DNA of 64,000 bases, taken from the NCBI RefSeq assembly GCF_963378105.1, contig NZ_OY726398.1:2790001-2854000 (forward strand). The letters are read 5' to 3'. This document shows positions 24,398 through 33,446 of this stretch, piece by piece; position 1 is the first letter of the stretch, and the number at the start of each line of letters is the position of its first letter. Made by a program: the position numbers and the translations under genes. This DNA is from Mycolicibacter sp. MU0102 (GTDB lineage Bacteria > Actinomycetota > Actinomycetes > Mycobacteriales > Mycobacteriaceae). The notes under the pieces were generated by a model. It was given only the letters and a program-made list of their open reading frames with translations. It was not told the origin of the DNA and did not search any database.

Positions 24398-25423
24398 TCA
24401 GCCCGATGCCAAGTCGGCGATGATGTCGGCGGCCGCCGCCGACCGAACGGTCCGGTAGGCGGTCCCGGCCCACAGGCTCGTCCCATGCGGGTCGTCCAGG
24501 GCCACGGCCGCCGCCCGGATCGGGGTGGTCATGTGGTTGATCTCCGGGTATCCCACCGGAGCCACGTCCTCGAAGGCGCGGGTGAAGTCGTTCTCCAGGC
24601 CGCGTGCGTAGCGGCCGGAGAACGCACACGTCACCGTGGTGTTGGTGAATTCCGGATTGGTCAGTGCCGCACGGTGTGTCGGATTGGTCCCGGCTTCGTG
24701 GGCCAGCAACAGCGCGGTACCGACCTGGGCCGCGACCACGCCGCCACCCAGCACCCCGGCCACGTCGGCCGCGGTACCGAGCCCACCCGCCGCCACCAAC
24801 GGGACCTGGCCATGGGCGTGGGCGATCTCCGCCAGCACATGCTCCAGCGAGTCAGTGCCCGGGTGCACGTCCGGTGCAAATGTGCCCCGATGTCCGCCCG
24901 CCTTGGGGCCCTGCACCACCAGTGCCTCGGCGCCATGTCCGAGGGCGACGCCGGCTTCGTAGGCCGACGTCACCGTGACCACCGTCAGGATGCGCAACGC
25001 CCGCAGCACTTGCATCTCGTCGGGCGACGGCGTCCCGAACGTAAACGACACCACCGTGGGCCGCAGGTCGGCGATCACCTCGAGCTTCTCCGGCCAGCAG
25101 TCGTCGTCGCCGAAGCGGGGCCGGCCCAGCTCTACGCCGTAATGCTCGGCCAGCGGATCCAGGAGATCGGCGTATTCGTCGAGCAACACCACGTCAGCGC
25201 CGCTGGGTTGGGGCACAAACAGATTGACACCGATCGGACCGCTGGTGGCCGCGCGCGCCGAGGTGATCTCCTCGGCCAACTGTTGGGCGGTGCGATAACC
25301 CCCAGCGACGAACCCCAGCCCGCCGGCCTCCGACACCGCGGCCGCCAGCGCCGGTGTGCTGGGACCGCCGGCCATCGGCGCGCCGATCAATGGGACTGTG
25401 AGTTCGGAGAAGCTGAACGCCAT
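24398..25423 (-). CDS. nitronate monooxygenase family flavoprotein (Rv2781c-like)
   Basis: The 341-residue TIM-barrel FMN enzyme has Gly-Ala-Pro-Met-Ala-Gly-Gly near the N-terminus, a Val-Gln-Gly-Pro-Lys-Ala-Gly-Gly-His motif with the conserved His, Ala-Ala-Gly-Gly-Leu near the phosphate site, and Gln-Val-Gly-Thr. Nitronate monooxygenases detoxify alkyl nitronates such as propionate 3-nitronate; some relatives are enoyl reductases. Position beside pepR matches Rv2781c. It lies 15 bp after pepR on the same strand and may be cotranscribed. Confidence 0.9.
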   Translation of the reverse strand: MAFSFSELTVPLIGAPMAGGPSTPALAAAVSEAGGLGFVAGGYRTAQQLAEEITSARAATSGPIGVNLFVPQPSGADVVLLDEYADLLDPLAEHYGVELGRPRFGDDDCWPEKLEVIADLRPTVVSFTFGTPSPDEMQVLRALRILTVVTVTSAYEAGVALGHGAEALVVQGPKAGGHRGTFAPDVHPGTDSLEHVLAEIAHAHGQVPLVAAGGLGTAADVAGVLGGGVVAAQVGTALLLAHEAGTNPTHRAALTNPEFTNTTVTCAFSGRYARGLENDFTRAFEDVAPVGYPEINHMTTPIRAAAVALDDPHGTSLWAGTAYRTVRSAAAADIIADLASG

Positions 25424-25438
25424 CCCCCTAGCCTGCCA

Positions 25439-26761
25439 TCAGCCGGCGAGCGCCCGCAGACGGGATGGCAGCGCCCCTTTCGAGCGGTACGGACCCAGAA
25501 CGGCGACGCCGTAGGGCTGGCGCAACAGCTGGCGGGCCACGGCGTTGACCTCGTCGACGGTGACCGCGGACAGTTCCCGCAGGGTGCGCGCGATGGGCCG
25601 ATGCCGGCCATAGTTCAACTCGTTACGACCCAGCCGGTTCATCCGGGAACCGGAATCCTCCAGCCCCAGCACCAATCCCCCGCGCAACGATCCTTTGGCG
25701 ATCCGACACTCGTCGGCAGTGATCCCATCGCGCGCCACCGATTCGAGCACCTCGGTGGTCACGGCTGCTACCTCGGCGAACCGGTCCGGCTGGCATGCGG
25801 TGTAGACCGACAGCGCGCCGGCGTCCGCGAAGGTGTCCACCGACGAGTAGATCGAGTAGGCCAGGCCGCGGGTTTCCCGAACCTGTTGGAATAGCCGGGA
25901 ACTCAAGCCCCCACCCAGAGCCGTGTTGAGCACCGCCAGCGCCTGACGGTGCTGCCAATAGCGTCCGGGTGCACGTACCCCCAGAGACATGTGCGTCTGA
26001 TCGGCGTCGCGGTTGACCACGGTCAGCCCGGGCCTGCCCGGCACCCGGGAAGTGCCGCGCCGCGGCTCGGCGGGCTTCTCGCCTCGAATCAGGCGATGCC
26101 CGAAGTGTTCCCGCACCAGCGCCACGACCGTGTCATGGTCGATGTTGCCGGCAACCGCGACCACCATGCGCTCCGGTGTGTAGCGGCGCTGGTGGAACGA
26201 CCGCAGCTGTGCGCGGGTCATCGACGACACCGAGTCGACATTGCCGATCACCGGCCGGCCGATCGGATGGTCGCCGAACAGCGTCGACAAGAACACATCA
26301 CCCAGCGCGTCCTCGGGATCGTCATCGCGCATCGCGAGTTCCTCGAGAACCACGTCGCGTTCGAGGTCGACGTCGGCAGCCGCGCAGGACCCGTTGAGCA
26401 CCACATCGCTCACCAGCGCGACGGCCAGCTCCAGATCGGTGTCGAGCACGTGGGCGTAATAGCAGGTGTGCTCTTTGCCGGTGAAGGCATTGAGCTCACC
26501 GCCGACCGCGTCCATCGCCTGAGCGATGCCCGCCGCCGTGCGGGTCGGGGTCGCCTTGAACAGCAGGTGCTCCAGGAAGTGCGCCGCCCCGGCCACCGTG
26601 GCGCCCTCGTCGCGCGATCCGACGCCGACCCAGACGCCCACCGACGCCGAACGAACCGCAGGCAGGTACTCAGTGACTACCCGCAGTCCGCCCGGCAAAG
26701 TGGTGCGTCGCAATGAGGCGCGCGTTGGCGCCGCGATGTCAGCTTTCGGTAGCCGCGGCAT
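25439..26761 (-). CDS. pepR: M16 family zinc metallopeptidase
   Basis: The 440-residue protease has the inverted zinc motif His61-Phe-Leu-Glu-His65 and the third ligand at Glu141, 76 residues later, as expected for the M16 family (insulysin/pitrilysin, mitochondrial processing peptidase-like). A second, inactive-type half has Arg-Gly-Leu-Ala-Tyr. It corresponds to PepR (Rv2782c), of unknown native substrate. Its ATG lies inside the pnp 3' end, overlapping by 23 bp, so its translation is coupled to PNPase. Confidence 0.94.
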   Translation of the reverse strand: MPRLPKADIAAPTRASLRRTTLPGGLRVVTEYLPAVRSASVGVWVGVGSRDEGATVAGAAHFLEHLLFKATPTRTAAGIAQAMDAVGGELNAFTGKEHTCYYAHVLDTDLELAVALVSDVVLNGSCAAADVDLERDVVLEELAMRDDDPEDALGDVFLSTLFGDHPIGRPVIGNVDSVSSMTRAQLRSFHQRRYTPERMVVAVAGNIDHDTVVALVREHFGHRLIRGEKPAEPRRGTSRVPGRPGLTVVNRDADQTHMSLGVRAPGRYWQHRQALAVLNTALGGGLSSRLFQQVRETRGLAYSIYSSVDTFADAGALSVYTACQPDRFAEVAAVTTEVLESVARDGITADECRIAKGSLRGGLVLGLEDSGSRMNRLGRNELNYGRHRPIARTLRELSAVTVDEVNAVARQLLRQPYGVAVLGPYRSKGALPSRLRALAG

Positions 26762-28988
26762 CGGCAGACTCAGCGGGCCCCGCCTCTGAGGTCGACTCGT
26801 CCACGGGAACCAGCGAGATCTTGCCGCGGTTGTCGATGTCGGCGATCTCCACGCGCAGCTTGTCGCCGACCTTCACCACGTCTTCGACCTTGGCGACCCG
26901 CTTGCCCTTGCCGAGCTTGGAGATGTGCACCAGGCCGTCGCGGCCCGGCAGCAGCGACACGAAGGCGCCGAAGTCGGTGGTCTTGACCACGGTGCCCAGG
27001 AACCGCTCGCCGATCTTGGGCAGCTGCGGGTTGGCGATCGCGTTGATCTTGTCGATCGCGGCCTGCGCCGACGGACCGTCGGTGGCGCCGACGAACACGG
27101 TGCCGTCGTCCTCGATCGAGATCTGGGCGCCGGTCTCCTCGGTGATCGAGTTGATCATCTTGCCCTTGGGCCCGATCACCTCGCCGATCTTGTCCACCGG
27201 AACCTTGATGGTGGTGACCCGAGGCGCGTACGGGCTCATCTCGTCGGGGGCGTCGATGGCCTCGGCCATCACCTCGAGGATGGTCATACGCGCGTCCTTG
27301 GCCTGGGCGAGCGCACCGGCGAGCACCTGCGACGGAATGCCGTCGAGCTTGGTGTCGAGCTGCAGCGCGGTGACGAAGTCCTTGGTGCCGGCGACCTTGA
27401 AGTCCATGTCGCCGAACGCGTCCTCGGCGCCCAGGATGTCGGTGAGCGCGACGAAGCGCCGCTCGGTCTTGCCGTCCACCTCGACATCATCGGAGACCAG
27501 GCCCATCGCGATACCGGCGACCGGAGCCTTCAGCGGCACACCGGCGTTGAGCAGCGCCAGCGTGGACGCACAGACCGAACCCATCGAGGTGGATCCGTTG
27601 GAGCTCAGCGCTTCCGACACCTGCCGGATGGCGTAGGGGAACTCCTCGACGCTCGGCAGCACCGGAACCAGGGCCCGCTCGGCCAGTGCCCCGTGGCCGA
27701 TCTCGCGACGCTTGGGCGATCCGACCCGGCCGGTCTCACCGGTCGAGTACGGCGGGAAGTTGTAGTGGTGCATGTAGCGCTTGGACTTTTCCGGCCCCAG
27801 CGAGTCGATCTGCTGTGCCATCTTCATCATGTCCAGCGTGGTCACGCCCATGATCTGGGTCTCGCCGCGCTCGAACAGCGCACTGCCGTGCGCCCGGGGA
27901 ATCACTGCGACCTCGGCCGACAGCGCCCGGATGTCGGTGATGCCACGGCCGTCGATGCGGAAGTGGTCGGTCAGGATGCGCTGACGCACCAGCTTCTTGG
28001 TCAGGCTCCGGTAGGCCGCGCTGATCTCCTTCTCGCGACCCTCGTAGGTCTCGGCCAGGCGCTGGGCGACCTCGGCCTTGATCTCTTCGGTGCGCTCGTC
28101 ACGCTCGGCCTTGCCGGCGATGGTCAGCGCCTTCGCCAGCTCGTCGGTCGCGATGGAGGCCACCGAGTAGTAGACGTCCTCACCGTAAGGCGGGAACAGC
28201 GGGTAGTCGGCGGTCGGGCGAGCGGCCGCGGCGCCGAGCTCCTGCTGGGCCTTGCACAGCGCCGCGATGAACGGCTTGGCAGCCTCGAGGCCCTCGGCCA
28301 CCACGGTCTCGGTCGGCGCCTGTGCGCCGGATTCGATGAGCTCGATGACGTTCTCGGTGGCCTCGGCCTCGACCATCATGATCGCGACGTCACCGTCGTC
28401 GAGGAGCCGGCCCGCCAGCACCATGTCGAAGGCCGCGCCCTCGAGCTGCTCGACGGTGGGGAACGCCACCCAGGTGCCGTTGATCAGTGCCACCCGCGCC
28501 GCACCGACCGGGCCGGAGAACGGCAGGCCGGCGAGCTGGGTGGAGGCCGACGCAGCGTTGATCGCCACCACGTCGTACAAGTCGTTCGGGTTCAGGCTCA
28601 GCACGGTCACCACGACCTGGACCTCGTTGCGCAGGCCGTCGACGAACGACGGGCGCAGCGGGCGGTCGGTGAGGCGGCAGGTCAGGATCGCGTCGGTGGA
28701 CGGCCGGCCCTCGCGGCGGAAGAACGAGCCGGGGATACGACCGGCCGCGTACATCCGCTCCTCGACGTCGACGGTCAGCGGGAAGAAGTCGAAGTGGTCC
28801 TTGGGAGCCTTGCTGGCGGTGGTCGCCGACAGCAGCATGGTTTCGTCGTCGAGGTAAGCGACGACGCTGCCGGCGGCCTGCTGGGCCAGCCGGCCGGTCT
28901 CGAAGCGGATAGTGCGCTTGCCGAAGCTGCCGTTGTCGATGACAGCGGTGGTCTCGAATACGCCTTCTTCAATTTCAATTGCAGACAT
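26739..28988 (-). CDS. pnp: polyribonucleotide nucleotidyltransferase (PNPase)
   Basis: PNPase degrades RNA phosphorolytically and adds tails; in mycobacteria it is called GpsI. ATG at 28988 gives 749 residues, starting Met-Ser-Ala-Ile-Glu; a frame start 11 codons earlier was dropped. Two RNase PH domains, separated by the helical domain, contain Phe-Phe-Arg-Arg-Glu-Gly-Arg-Pro and Ser-Asn-Gly-Ser-Thr-Ser-Met. A KH domain (Ile-Gly-Pro-Lys-Gly-Lys) and an S1 domain end the protein, which finishes in an acidic Ala/Ser-rich tail. rpsO lies upstream, the classical rpsO-pnp order; unlike M. tuberculosis, no lppU lies between. Confidence 0.97.
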   Translation of the reverse strand: MSAIEIEEGVFETTAVIDNGSFGKRTIRFETGRLAQQAAGSVVAYLDDETMLLSATTASKAPKDHFDFFPLTVDVEERMYAAGRIPGSFFRREGRPSTDAILTCRLTDRPLRPSFVDGLRNEVQVVVTVLSLNPNDLYDVVAINAASASTQLAGLPFSGPVGAARVALINGTWVAFPTVEQLEGAAFDMVLAGRLLDDGDVAIMMVEAEATENVIELIESGAQAPTETVVAEGLEAAKPFIAALCKAQQELGAAAARPTADYPLFPPYGEDVYYSVASIATDELAKALTIAGKAERDERTEEIKAEVAQRLAETYEGREKEISAAYRSLTKKLVRQRILTDHFRIDGRGITDIRALSAEVAVIPRAHGSALFERGETQIMGVTTLDMMKMAQQIDSLGPEKSKRYMHHYNFPPYSTGETGRVGSPKRREIGHGALAERALVPVLPSVEEFPYAIRQVSEALSSNGSTSMGSVCASTLALLNAGVPLKAPVAGIAMGLVSDDVEVDGKTERRFVALTDILGAEDAFGDMDFKVAGTKDFVTALQLDTKLDGIPSQVLAGALAQAKDARMTILEVMAEAIDAPDEMSPYAPRVTTIKVPVDKIGEVIGPKGKMINSITEETGAQISIEDDGTVFVGATDGPSAQAAIDKINAIANPQLPKIGERFLGTVVKTTDFGAFVSLLPGRDGLVHISKLGKGKRVAKVEDVVKVGDKLRVEIADIDNRGKISLVPVDESTSEAGPAESADAAATES

Positions 28989-29306
28989 AAAAGCCCGTAC
29001 GGCCTTTCCTGGTTTGTTCAACTGTTTCGCAACGTCGGACGTGCGTCAGTGATGGACCTGGATGCGGCTACGGTCGTCGATCGAAGCGGCCGGATCCTGG
29101 CTTACGTACTGTCAAAGCACTCCTCAGGCCCGGCTGCCACTACCGAAGACCGCCCGACTCAGGTCTGGCTGATCGCAGGAACGTGTCCCGTCGTGACGTG
29201 CCGGAGTGGCGCACGCGGATGCGGGGGCCACACCGATGCCCGGGCCTGGGCGGCCCGGGACGGCCTCACTCTACACGGAGGCGGCTGACGCCGGCCCGAT
29301 TCGTTG
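28989..29306. other. 318-bp rpsO-pnp intergenic region
   Basis: No protein gene was found. In M. tuberculosis the lipoprotein gene lppU (Rv2784c) lies here; no trace is evident. The minus strand after rpsO holds a GC-rich hairpin (29239-29259) and, closer to pnp, TTGACA-like and TAGAGT-like hexamers without a convincing promoter pair. It may contain a processing or autoregulatory site for PNPase, as in other bacteria, but that cannot be shown from the sequence. Confidence 0.5.
29239..29259 (-). terminator. GC-rich hairpin downstream of rpsO
   Basis: CCCGGGCC and GGCCCGGG form perfect 8-bp arms around a 5-base loop, 48-68 bp beyond the rpsO stop on the minus strand. No U-tract follows, so it could be a mycobacterial non-canonical terminator, an attenuator or an RNase-processing stem. 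Confidence 0.35.
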
Positions 29307-29576
29307 TCAGCGACGCAGGCCGAGACGCTCGATGAGCGAGCGGTAGCGCGCCACATCGGTCGCGGTCAGGTACTTGAGCAGACGACGACGACGACCGACC
29401 AGCAGCAGCAGGCCGCGCCGGGAGTGGTGGTCGTGCTTGTGCTTCTTGAGGTGCTCGGTGAGGTCGACAATCCGCTTGGTCAGCAGGGCGACCTGAGCTT
29501 CGGGCGAGCCGGTGTCCGTCTCGTGCAGGCCGTAGCTGGCCAGGATCTCTTTTTTCTGCTCGACGGTCAGCGCCAC
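29307..29576 (-). CDS. rpsO: 30S ribosomal protein S15
   Basis: The 89-residue protein is the standard S15 length. It binds 16S rRNA helices 20-22 in the small subunit. The conserved His-Glu-Thr-Asp-Thr-Gly-Ser-Pro-Glu-Ala-Gln-Val-Ala segment, His-His-Ser-Arg-Arg-Gly-Leu and the Arg-Arg-Arg-Leu-Leu-Lys-Tyr-Leu segment are all present. GAGATTC precedes the ATG. Gene order ribF-rpsO-pnp is conserved across actinobacteria. Confidence 0.98.
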   Translation of the reverse strand: MALTVEQKKEILASYGLHETDTGSPEAQVALLTKRIVDLTEHLKKHKHDHHSRRGLLLLVGRRRRLLKYLTATDVARYRSLIERLGLRR

Positions 29577-29692
29577 GAAGAATCTCCATCAATCGGTCCC
29601 GCGAATATCAAGTCGGCGGCCACCGCGGACTGCAGCACACCGAGGGGCGAGTCTAGCAGCGTCCTGGGCGCCCTTCCCAATCGTGCGGGTGG

Positions 29693-30670
29693 TCAGTCAC
29701 CGGAGAGCAGGCCGCGGGTCTTCTCGACGTCGGTGTTCATCACGGCCACCAGGTCCGCCACGGAGTCGAACTTCTCCTGGCCCCGGATCCGACTGACGAA
29801 GTCGACCGCCACGCGCTGCCCGTAGAGGTCGGCGGTTTCGTCGATCACGAACGCCTCCACGGTGCGGGCCCGCCCGGAGAACGTCGGGTTGGTTCCCACC
29901 GACACCGCGGCCCGGCAGCGTTGACCGGCGACGACGGTGCCGGGCACCTGGCCGTGCCCCAACACGGTGAACCATGCCGCGTACACCCCGTCGGCCGGAA
30001 TCGCCGCAAAGGCCGACGGCGCCACGTTGGCGGTCGGGAAGCCCAGACCGCGCCCACGGCCGTCGCCGCGCACCACCAGCCCCTCGACTCGGTGCGGCCG
30101 GCCCAGGGCCTCAGCAGCCGCCGACACATCGCCGGCGTCCACGCAGGACCGAATGTAGGTCGAGGAGAAGGTGACCGATTGGGCGGCGTCGGGGCGCTCG
30201 GCCACCAGCGACACCGATTCGACGCCGAAGCCGAACTGCTCGCCGGCGCGGCGCAGGGTCTCGACGTTGCCGGCCGCCTTTCGGCCGAAGGTGAAGTTCT
30301 CCCCCACCACCACTTCCACCACGTGCAGGTGCTCGACCAGCAGTTGGTGGATGTAGCGGTCCGGGGTGAGCTTCATGAATTCGGGCGTGAACGGGATCAC
30401 CAGGAACACGTCGATGCCGAACTGCTCGACCAGCTCGGCGCGGCGCGCCAGCGTGGTGAGCTGCGCCGGATGGTTGCCGGGATAGACGACCTCCATCGGA
30501 TGCGGATCGAAGGTCATCAACACCGTCGGTACGCCGCGCGCCTTGCCGGCCTTCACCGCATGGGTGATCAGTTCCGCATGTCCACGATGCACACCGTCGA
30601 ACACGCCGATGGTGAGCACGCACCTGCCCCAGTCTGTGGGGATCTCGTCCTGCCCCCGCCACCGCTGCAC
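29693..30670 (-). CDS. ribF: bifunctional riboflavin kinase/FAD synthetase
   Basis: RibF phosphorylates riboflavin to FMN and adenylylates FMN to FAD. The N-terminal nucleotidyltransferase has Gly-Val-Phe-Asp-Gly-Val-His-Arg-Gly-His (the His-x-Gly-His adenylyltransferase signature) and Tyr-Ile-Arg-Ser; the C-terminal flavokinase domain starts near Gly-Arg-Gly-Leu-Gly-Phe-Pro-Thr-Ala-Asn. Length 325 fits. The GTG at 30670 faces the divergent sirR gene with only 23 bp between, so the two share a compact promoter region. No FMN riboswitch was noticed. Confidence 0.96.
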   Translation of the reverse strand: MQRWRGQDEIPTDWGRCVLTIGVFDGVHRGHAELITHAVKAGKARGVPTVLMTFDPHPMEVVYPGNHPAQLTTLARRAELVEQFGIDVFLVIPFTPEFMKLTPDRYIHQLLVEHLHVVEVVVGENFTFGRKAAGNVETLRRAGEQFGFGVESVSLVAERPDAAQSVTFSSTYIRSCVDAGDVSAAAEALGRPHRVEGLVVRGDGRGRGLGFPTANVAPSAFAAIPADGVYAAWFTVLGHGQVPGTVVAGQRCRAAVSVGTNPTFSGRARTVEAFVIDETADLYGQRVAVDFVSRIRGQEKFDSVADLVAVMNTDVEKTRGLLSGD

Positions 30671-30693
30671 CAGGACAGCCTAAACTGTCGTGC

Positions 30694-31383
30694 GTGAGCC
30701 CTTGGGAGCAGTCGGACGGGCTGAGTAGCGTCGCCCAGGACTATCTGAAAGTCATCTGGACCGCCCAGGAATGGTCACCCGACAAGGTCAGCACCAAGAT
30801 GCTGGCGGAGAAGATCGGCGTGTCCGCCAGCACCGCCTCGGAGTCGATCCGCAAACTCGCCGACGCCGGCTTGGTGGACCACGAGAAGTACGGCGCGGTG
30901 ACCTTGACCGACGAGGGGCGCCGGGCAGCGTTGGCGATGGTGCGCCGACACCGGCTGATCGAGACCTTTCTGGTCTGTGAGCTCGGCTATGGCTGGGACG
31001 AGGTACACGACGAAGCCGAAGTCCTCGAGCACGCGGTGTCCGACCGGCTGATCGCGCGCATCGACGCCAAGCTGGGCTTCCCGCAGCGCGACCCGCATGG
31101 CGACCCGATCCCGGCACCGGACGGGCAGGTGCCCACTCCCCCCGCCCGCCAACTGTGGGCATGCGCCGACGGCGAGACCGGCACGGTGGCCCGCATTTCC
31201 GACAACGATCCGGAGATGCTGCGCTACTTCGCCCAGGTGGGCATCAGCCTGGACGCTCGTCTGCGGGTGCTGACTCGACGCGACTTCGCCGGGATTATCT
31301 CGGTGGGTGTTGAGGGCTCTGATGGCGAGCAGGTCACCATTGACCTGGGAAGCCCTGCCGCCCAAGCGATCTGGGTGGTGTGA
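30694..31383 (+). CDS. sirR: DtxR/MntR-family metal-dependent regulator
   Basis: The 229-residue protein has an N-terminal winged helix (Ala-Glu-Lys-Ile-Gly-Val-Ser-Ala-Ser-Thr-Ala-Ser-Glu recognition region), a metal-binding dimerisation domain with Arg-Arg-His-Arg-Leu-Ile-Glu-Thr-Phe-Leu and a Glu-Val-His-Asp-Glu-Ala-Glu-x-x-Glu-His ligand helix, and a C-terminal SH3-like FeoA domain. This is the DtxR/IdeR/MntR fold. Position next to ribF matches Rv2788 (SirR). Its metal, iron or manganese, cannot be fixed from the sequence. GTG at 30694 has little room for a leader. Confidence 0.93.
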   Translation: MSPWEQSDGLSSVAQDYLKVIWTAQEWSPDKVSTKMLAEKIGVSASTASESIRKLADAGLVDHEKYGAVTLTDEGRRAALAMVRRHRLIETFLVCELGYGWDEVHDEAEVLEHAVSDRLIARIDAKLGFPQRDPHGDPIPAPDGQVPTPPARQLWACADGETGTVARISDNDPEMLRYFAQVGISLDARLRVLTRRDFAGIISVGVEGSDGEQVTIDLGSPAAQAIWVV

Positions 31384-31386
31384 CCG

Positions 31387-32271
31387 CTACTTCACGTGCC
31401 CGGCCAGCTGCCCCTCAGCCCCGAAGAGTTCCTGCTGCCAGTGCGCGACAAGTTCGGCGGTGTCGATCTGGTCGGGGTGAAAATCCCGCTTCTTGAACGG
31501 CCGCATGTCGGAGTAGAAGCCCTTCCACATCGGGTTGCGCAGCATCTGCACCGTTTCCTTGAGGACCCGGAATGGCTGACGGCGACCCTCGACATCGGTG
31601 GTGGCGATCGAGAGCCAGGAGAACAGCACCAGGATCGGGATTCCGCAGTTCTGAGCGAAGCGCATCCAACGGATGCGCGTCGACTCCGGAACGCCCACCG
31701 CGCGGTACACGTCGAACGCGACCGACTTGTGCTCCAGTTCCTCCAGCGCATGCCAATTGAGCAGATTGCGGATCTCGGCGTCATACATCATCGCCTGGAC
31801 CGCCGGGCGTTTGAGGATGTTCTCCGCCCACACCGCGGTGAAATGCTCTGCGGCCACCGTGAATCCGAGGAAGAAGTGGCGAAGGCGGGGCAGCCGGTCC
31901 GGGCTGGGGTATTGCTTGTCGAGGAACTTCTCCATGCGCTCAGTGCTCTGCAGCAAGTACTCGAACCATGCGGTCGGGTATCCCATGGCGGCGAGTTGCT
32001 CATTGAGCTCACGATGCTGGCGGCCGTGTGTCTTCTCCTGCCCGATGAATCCGGCTACCCGCTTGGCCAATTCGGGGTCGGCAAGCTGGCCGGAGTAGCG
32101 GCGCACCGAGCGCACGAAGATGTCCTCGCCGGGCGGGAAGATCGCGGACAAGATGGCGACCAGATGACTGAAAACGATGCTGCCGTCGGCGAAATACCGG
32201 CTGCCCGCGGACTGTTCACCGAATCCGAAGTTCAGTCGTCGCACGGCCGGGTATGTCATCACGTTCGTCAT
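31387..32271 (-). CDS. PF10118 metal-dependent protein, second paralogue
   Basis: The 294-residue protein has the same pattern as the 21616-22524 gene: Gly-Gln-Glu-Lys-Thr-His with His-Arg-Glu downstream, Ala-Ala-Glu-His-Phe-Thr-Ala, and Leu-Glu-Glu-Leu-Glu-His-Lys-Ser-Val-Ala-Phe-Asp-Val. Two Glu-x-x-His motifs suggest a dinuclear metal site like di-iron carboxylate proteins. A hydrophobic helix lies at about 205-225. It ends 3 bp from the convergent sirR gene and is not accompanied by a reductase. Function unknown; hydrolase in the family name is a prediction only. Confidence 0.85.
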   Translation of the reverse strand: MTNVMTYPAVRRLNFGFGEQSAGSRYFADGSIVFSHLVAILSAIFPPGEDIFVRSVRRYSGQLADPELAKRVAGFIGQEKTHGRQHRELNEQLAAMGYPTAWFEYLLQSTERMEKFLDKQYPSPDRLPRLRHFFLGFTVAAEHFTAVWAENILKRPAVQAMMYDAEIRNLLNWHALEELEHKSVAFDVYRAVGVPESTRIRWMRFAQNCGIPILVLFSWLSIATTDVEGRRQPFRVLKETVQMLRNPMWKGFYSDMRPFKKRDFHPDQIDTAELVAHWQQELFGAEGQLAGHVK

Positions 32272-32352
32272 GTCAACGACGCTAGGTCCGCCGACCGGGC
32301 GAGCGGAATGAGCGAGTCGGACAAGGATTTGATGTTTTCGGACAGTCGGCGG

Positions 32353-33390
32353 TCAGGCCCTGCGGCGCCGGTGTTTGCTGGGCGGAGTTCCGGCCCACCG
32401 GATGAAGGCACGACTGAAGGCGGCCGTCTCCGAATACCCCAGTTGACGGGCTGTTTCCTCGACGGTGAGGCCCGATTCAAGCATGGCCACGGCCAGGGTC
32501 ACCCGCACCTCGTCCACCAGCGCCCGGTAGCTGGTGTGTTCGGCCAGCAGGCGGCGATGCAGGGTGCGCTCGGTGATGCACAGTTCGTCGGCGATCACCG
32601 CCATCGACGGCAACACTCCGGGATCGCGGACCAGCCGGGAACGCACCTGCGCGGCGATTCCACGACGCCGCCGACGCGTCTGCAAGAGCTCTTCACACTG
32701 TTGAGCACAGGCCTCGGCCGCGGCCGTGTCCGCCGCCGGCATCGGAAGCTCCAGCAATTCGAAGGGAAGGGTGATCGCGCTGCGTGTCGCGGACACGTCG
32801 AGTTCAATTGTCAGCCCGGGGAACTCGAGACGTCCGGCCGGAAAGTCGATACCGGGTAGTTCGACCTTGACCGGAGTGTCCGAGCTCAGCTGGCCGATCA
32901 ACAACGGCACCATGCTGGTCAGCGCGAACAGATCCCGTTCCATCATGAAACCGCGAACGTCAGCGGGCACGGCACTGTCGTCGAACACGAGGACGGCGCC
33001 GTCGGGGGTGTCGTGGCGACTCAGCCGCAGAAACGTCGACGACAACGTCGCGTACCGACAGGCCAGGTTGACCGCATCGCCCAACGTCGGGCTCGCCAGC
33101 AGCGCATAGCCGAGCACGCCGGTATTGGCGAAGTTGTACTGCAGGCCGACATCGCGCGCGAATTCATGTGGATCGTCTACCCGGCCAAGAATGTTTCGCA
33201 GGATCGCCAGCTCCTGGCCCGCTTGGACCTCGGTACCACTGTCATCGATGTCGGCGGGCGTGACACCGGTATCGGCTAGGCAATCCGCCGCCTCGATGCC
33301 ATGTAGGCGAGCAGCCTCCAGAAGATGCCGACAGGTCGCCACCGGCCGCGGAATGTCCCAATCCGCCTGCGCGGCATCGCCGATCGACAC
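32353..33390 (-). CDS. AraC family transcriptional regulator
   Basis: GTG at 33390 gives 345 residues; a longer frame to 33453 would overlap the divergent SRPBCC start. The N-terminal ~190 residues form the AraC-type arabinose-binding-like domain (PF12625; Gly-Leu-Gln-Tyr-Asn-Phe-Ala-Asn-Thr-Gly-Val-Leu-Gly-Tyr). The C-terminal HTH_18 domain carries Ser-Met-Ala-Val-Ile-Ala-Asp-Glu-Leu and the second helix Val-Glu-Glu-Thr-Ala-Arg-Gln-Leu-Gly-Tyr-Ser-Glu-Thr-Ala-Ala-Phe-Ser-Arg-Ala-Phe. The group includes OruR/ArgR-like activators. Divergence from the SRPBCC gene suggests that gene as a target. Confidence 0.88.
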   Translation of the reverse strand: MSIGDAAQADWDIPRPVATCRHLLEAARLHGIEAADCLADTGVTPADIDDSGTEVQAGQELAILRNILGRVDDPHEFARDVGLQYNFANTGVLGYALLASPTLGDAVNLACRYATLSSTFLRLSRHDTPDGAVLVFDDSAVPADVRGFMMERDLFALTSMVPLLIGQLSSDTPVKVELPGIDFPAGRLEFPGLTIELDVSATRSAITLPFELLELPMPAADTAAAEACAQQCEELLQTRRRRRGIAAQVRSRLVRDPGVLPSMAVIADELCITERTLHRRLLAEHTSYRALVDEVRVTLAVAMLESGLTVEETARQLGYSETAAFSRAFIRWAGTPPSKHRRRRA

Positions 33391-33446
33391 CTGTCCGAAT
33401 CTATCAAATTTGTGTCGGCAGGCGCCGTCGGCCCTACGATCTGCAG

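Noticed and set aside
26925..29288. 787-codon plus-strand open frame opposite pnp
   Set aside because: Antisense shadow of PNPase; no domain, His/Gly/Arg/Leu-rich.
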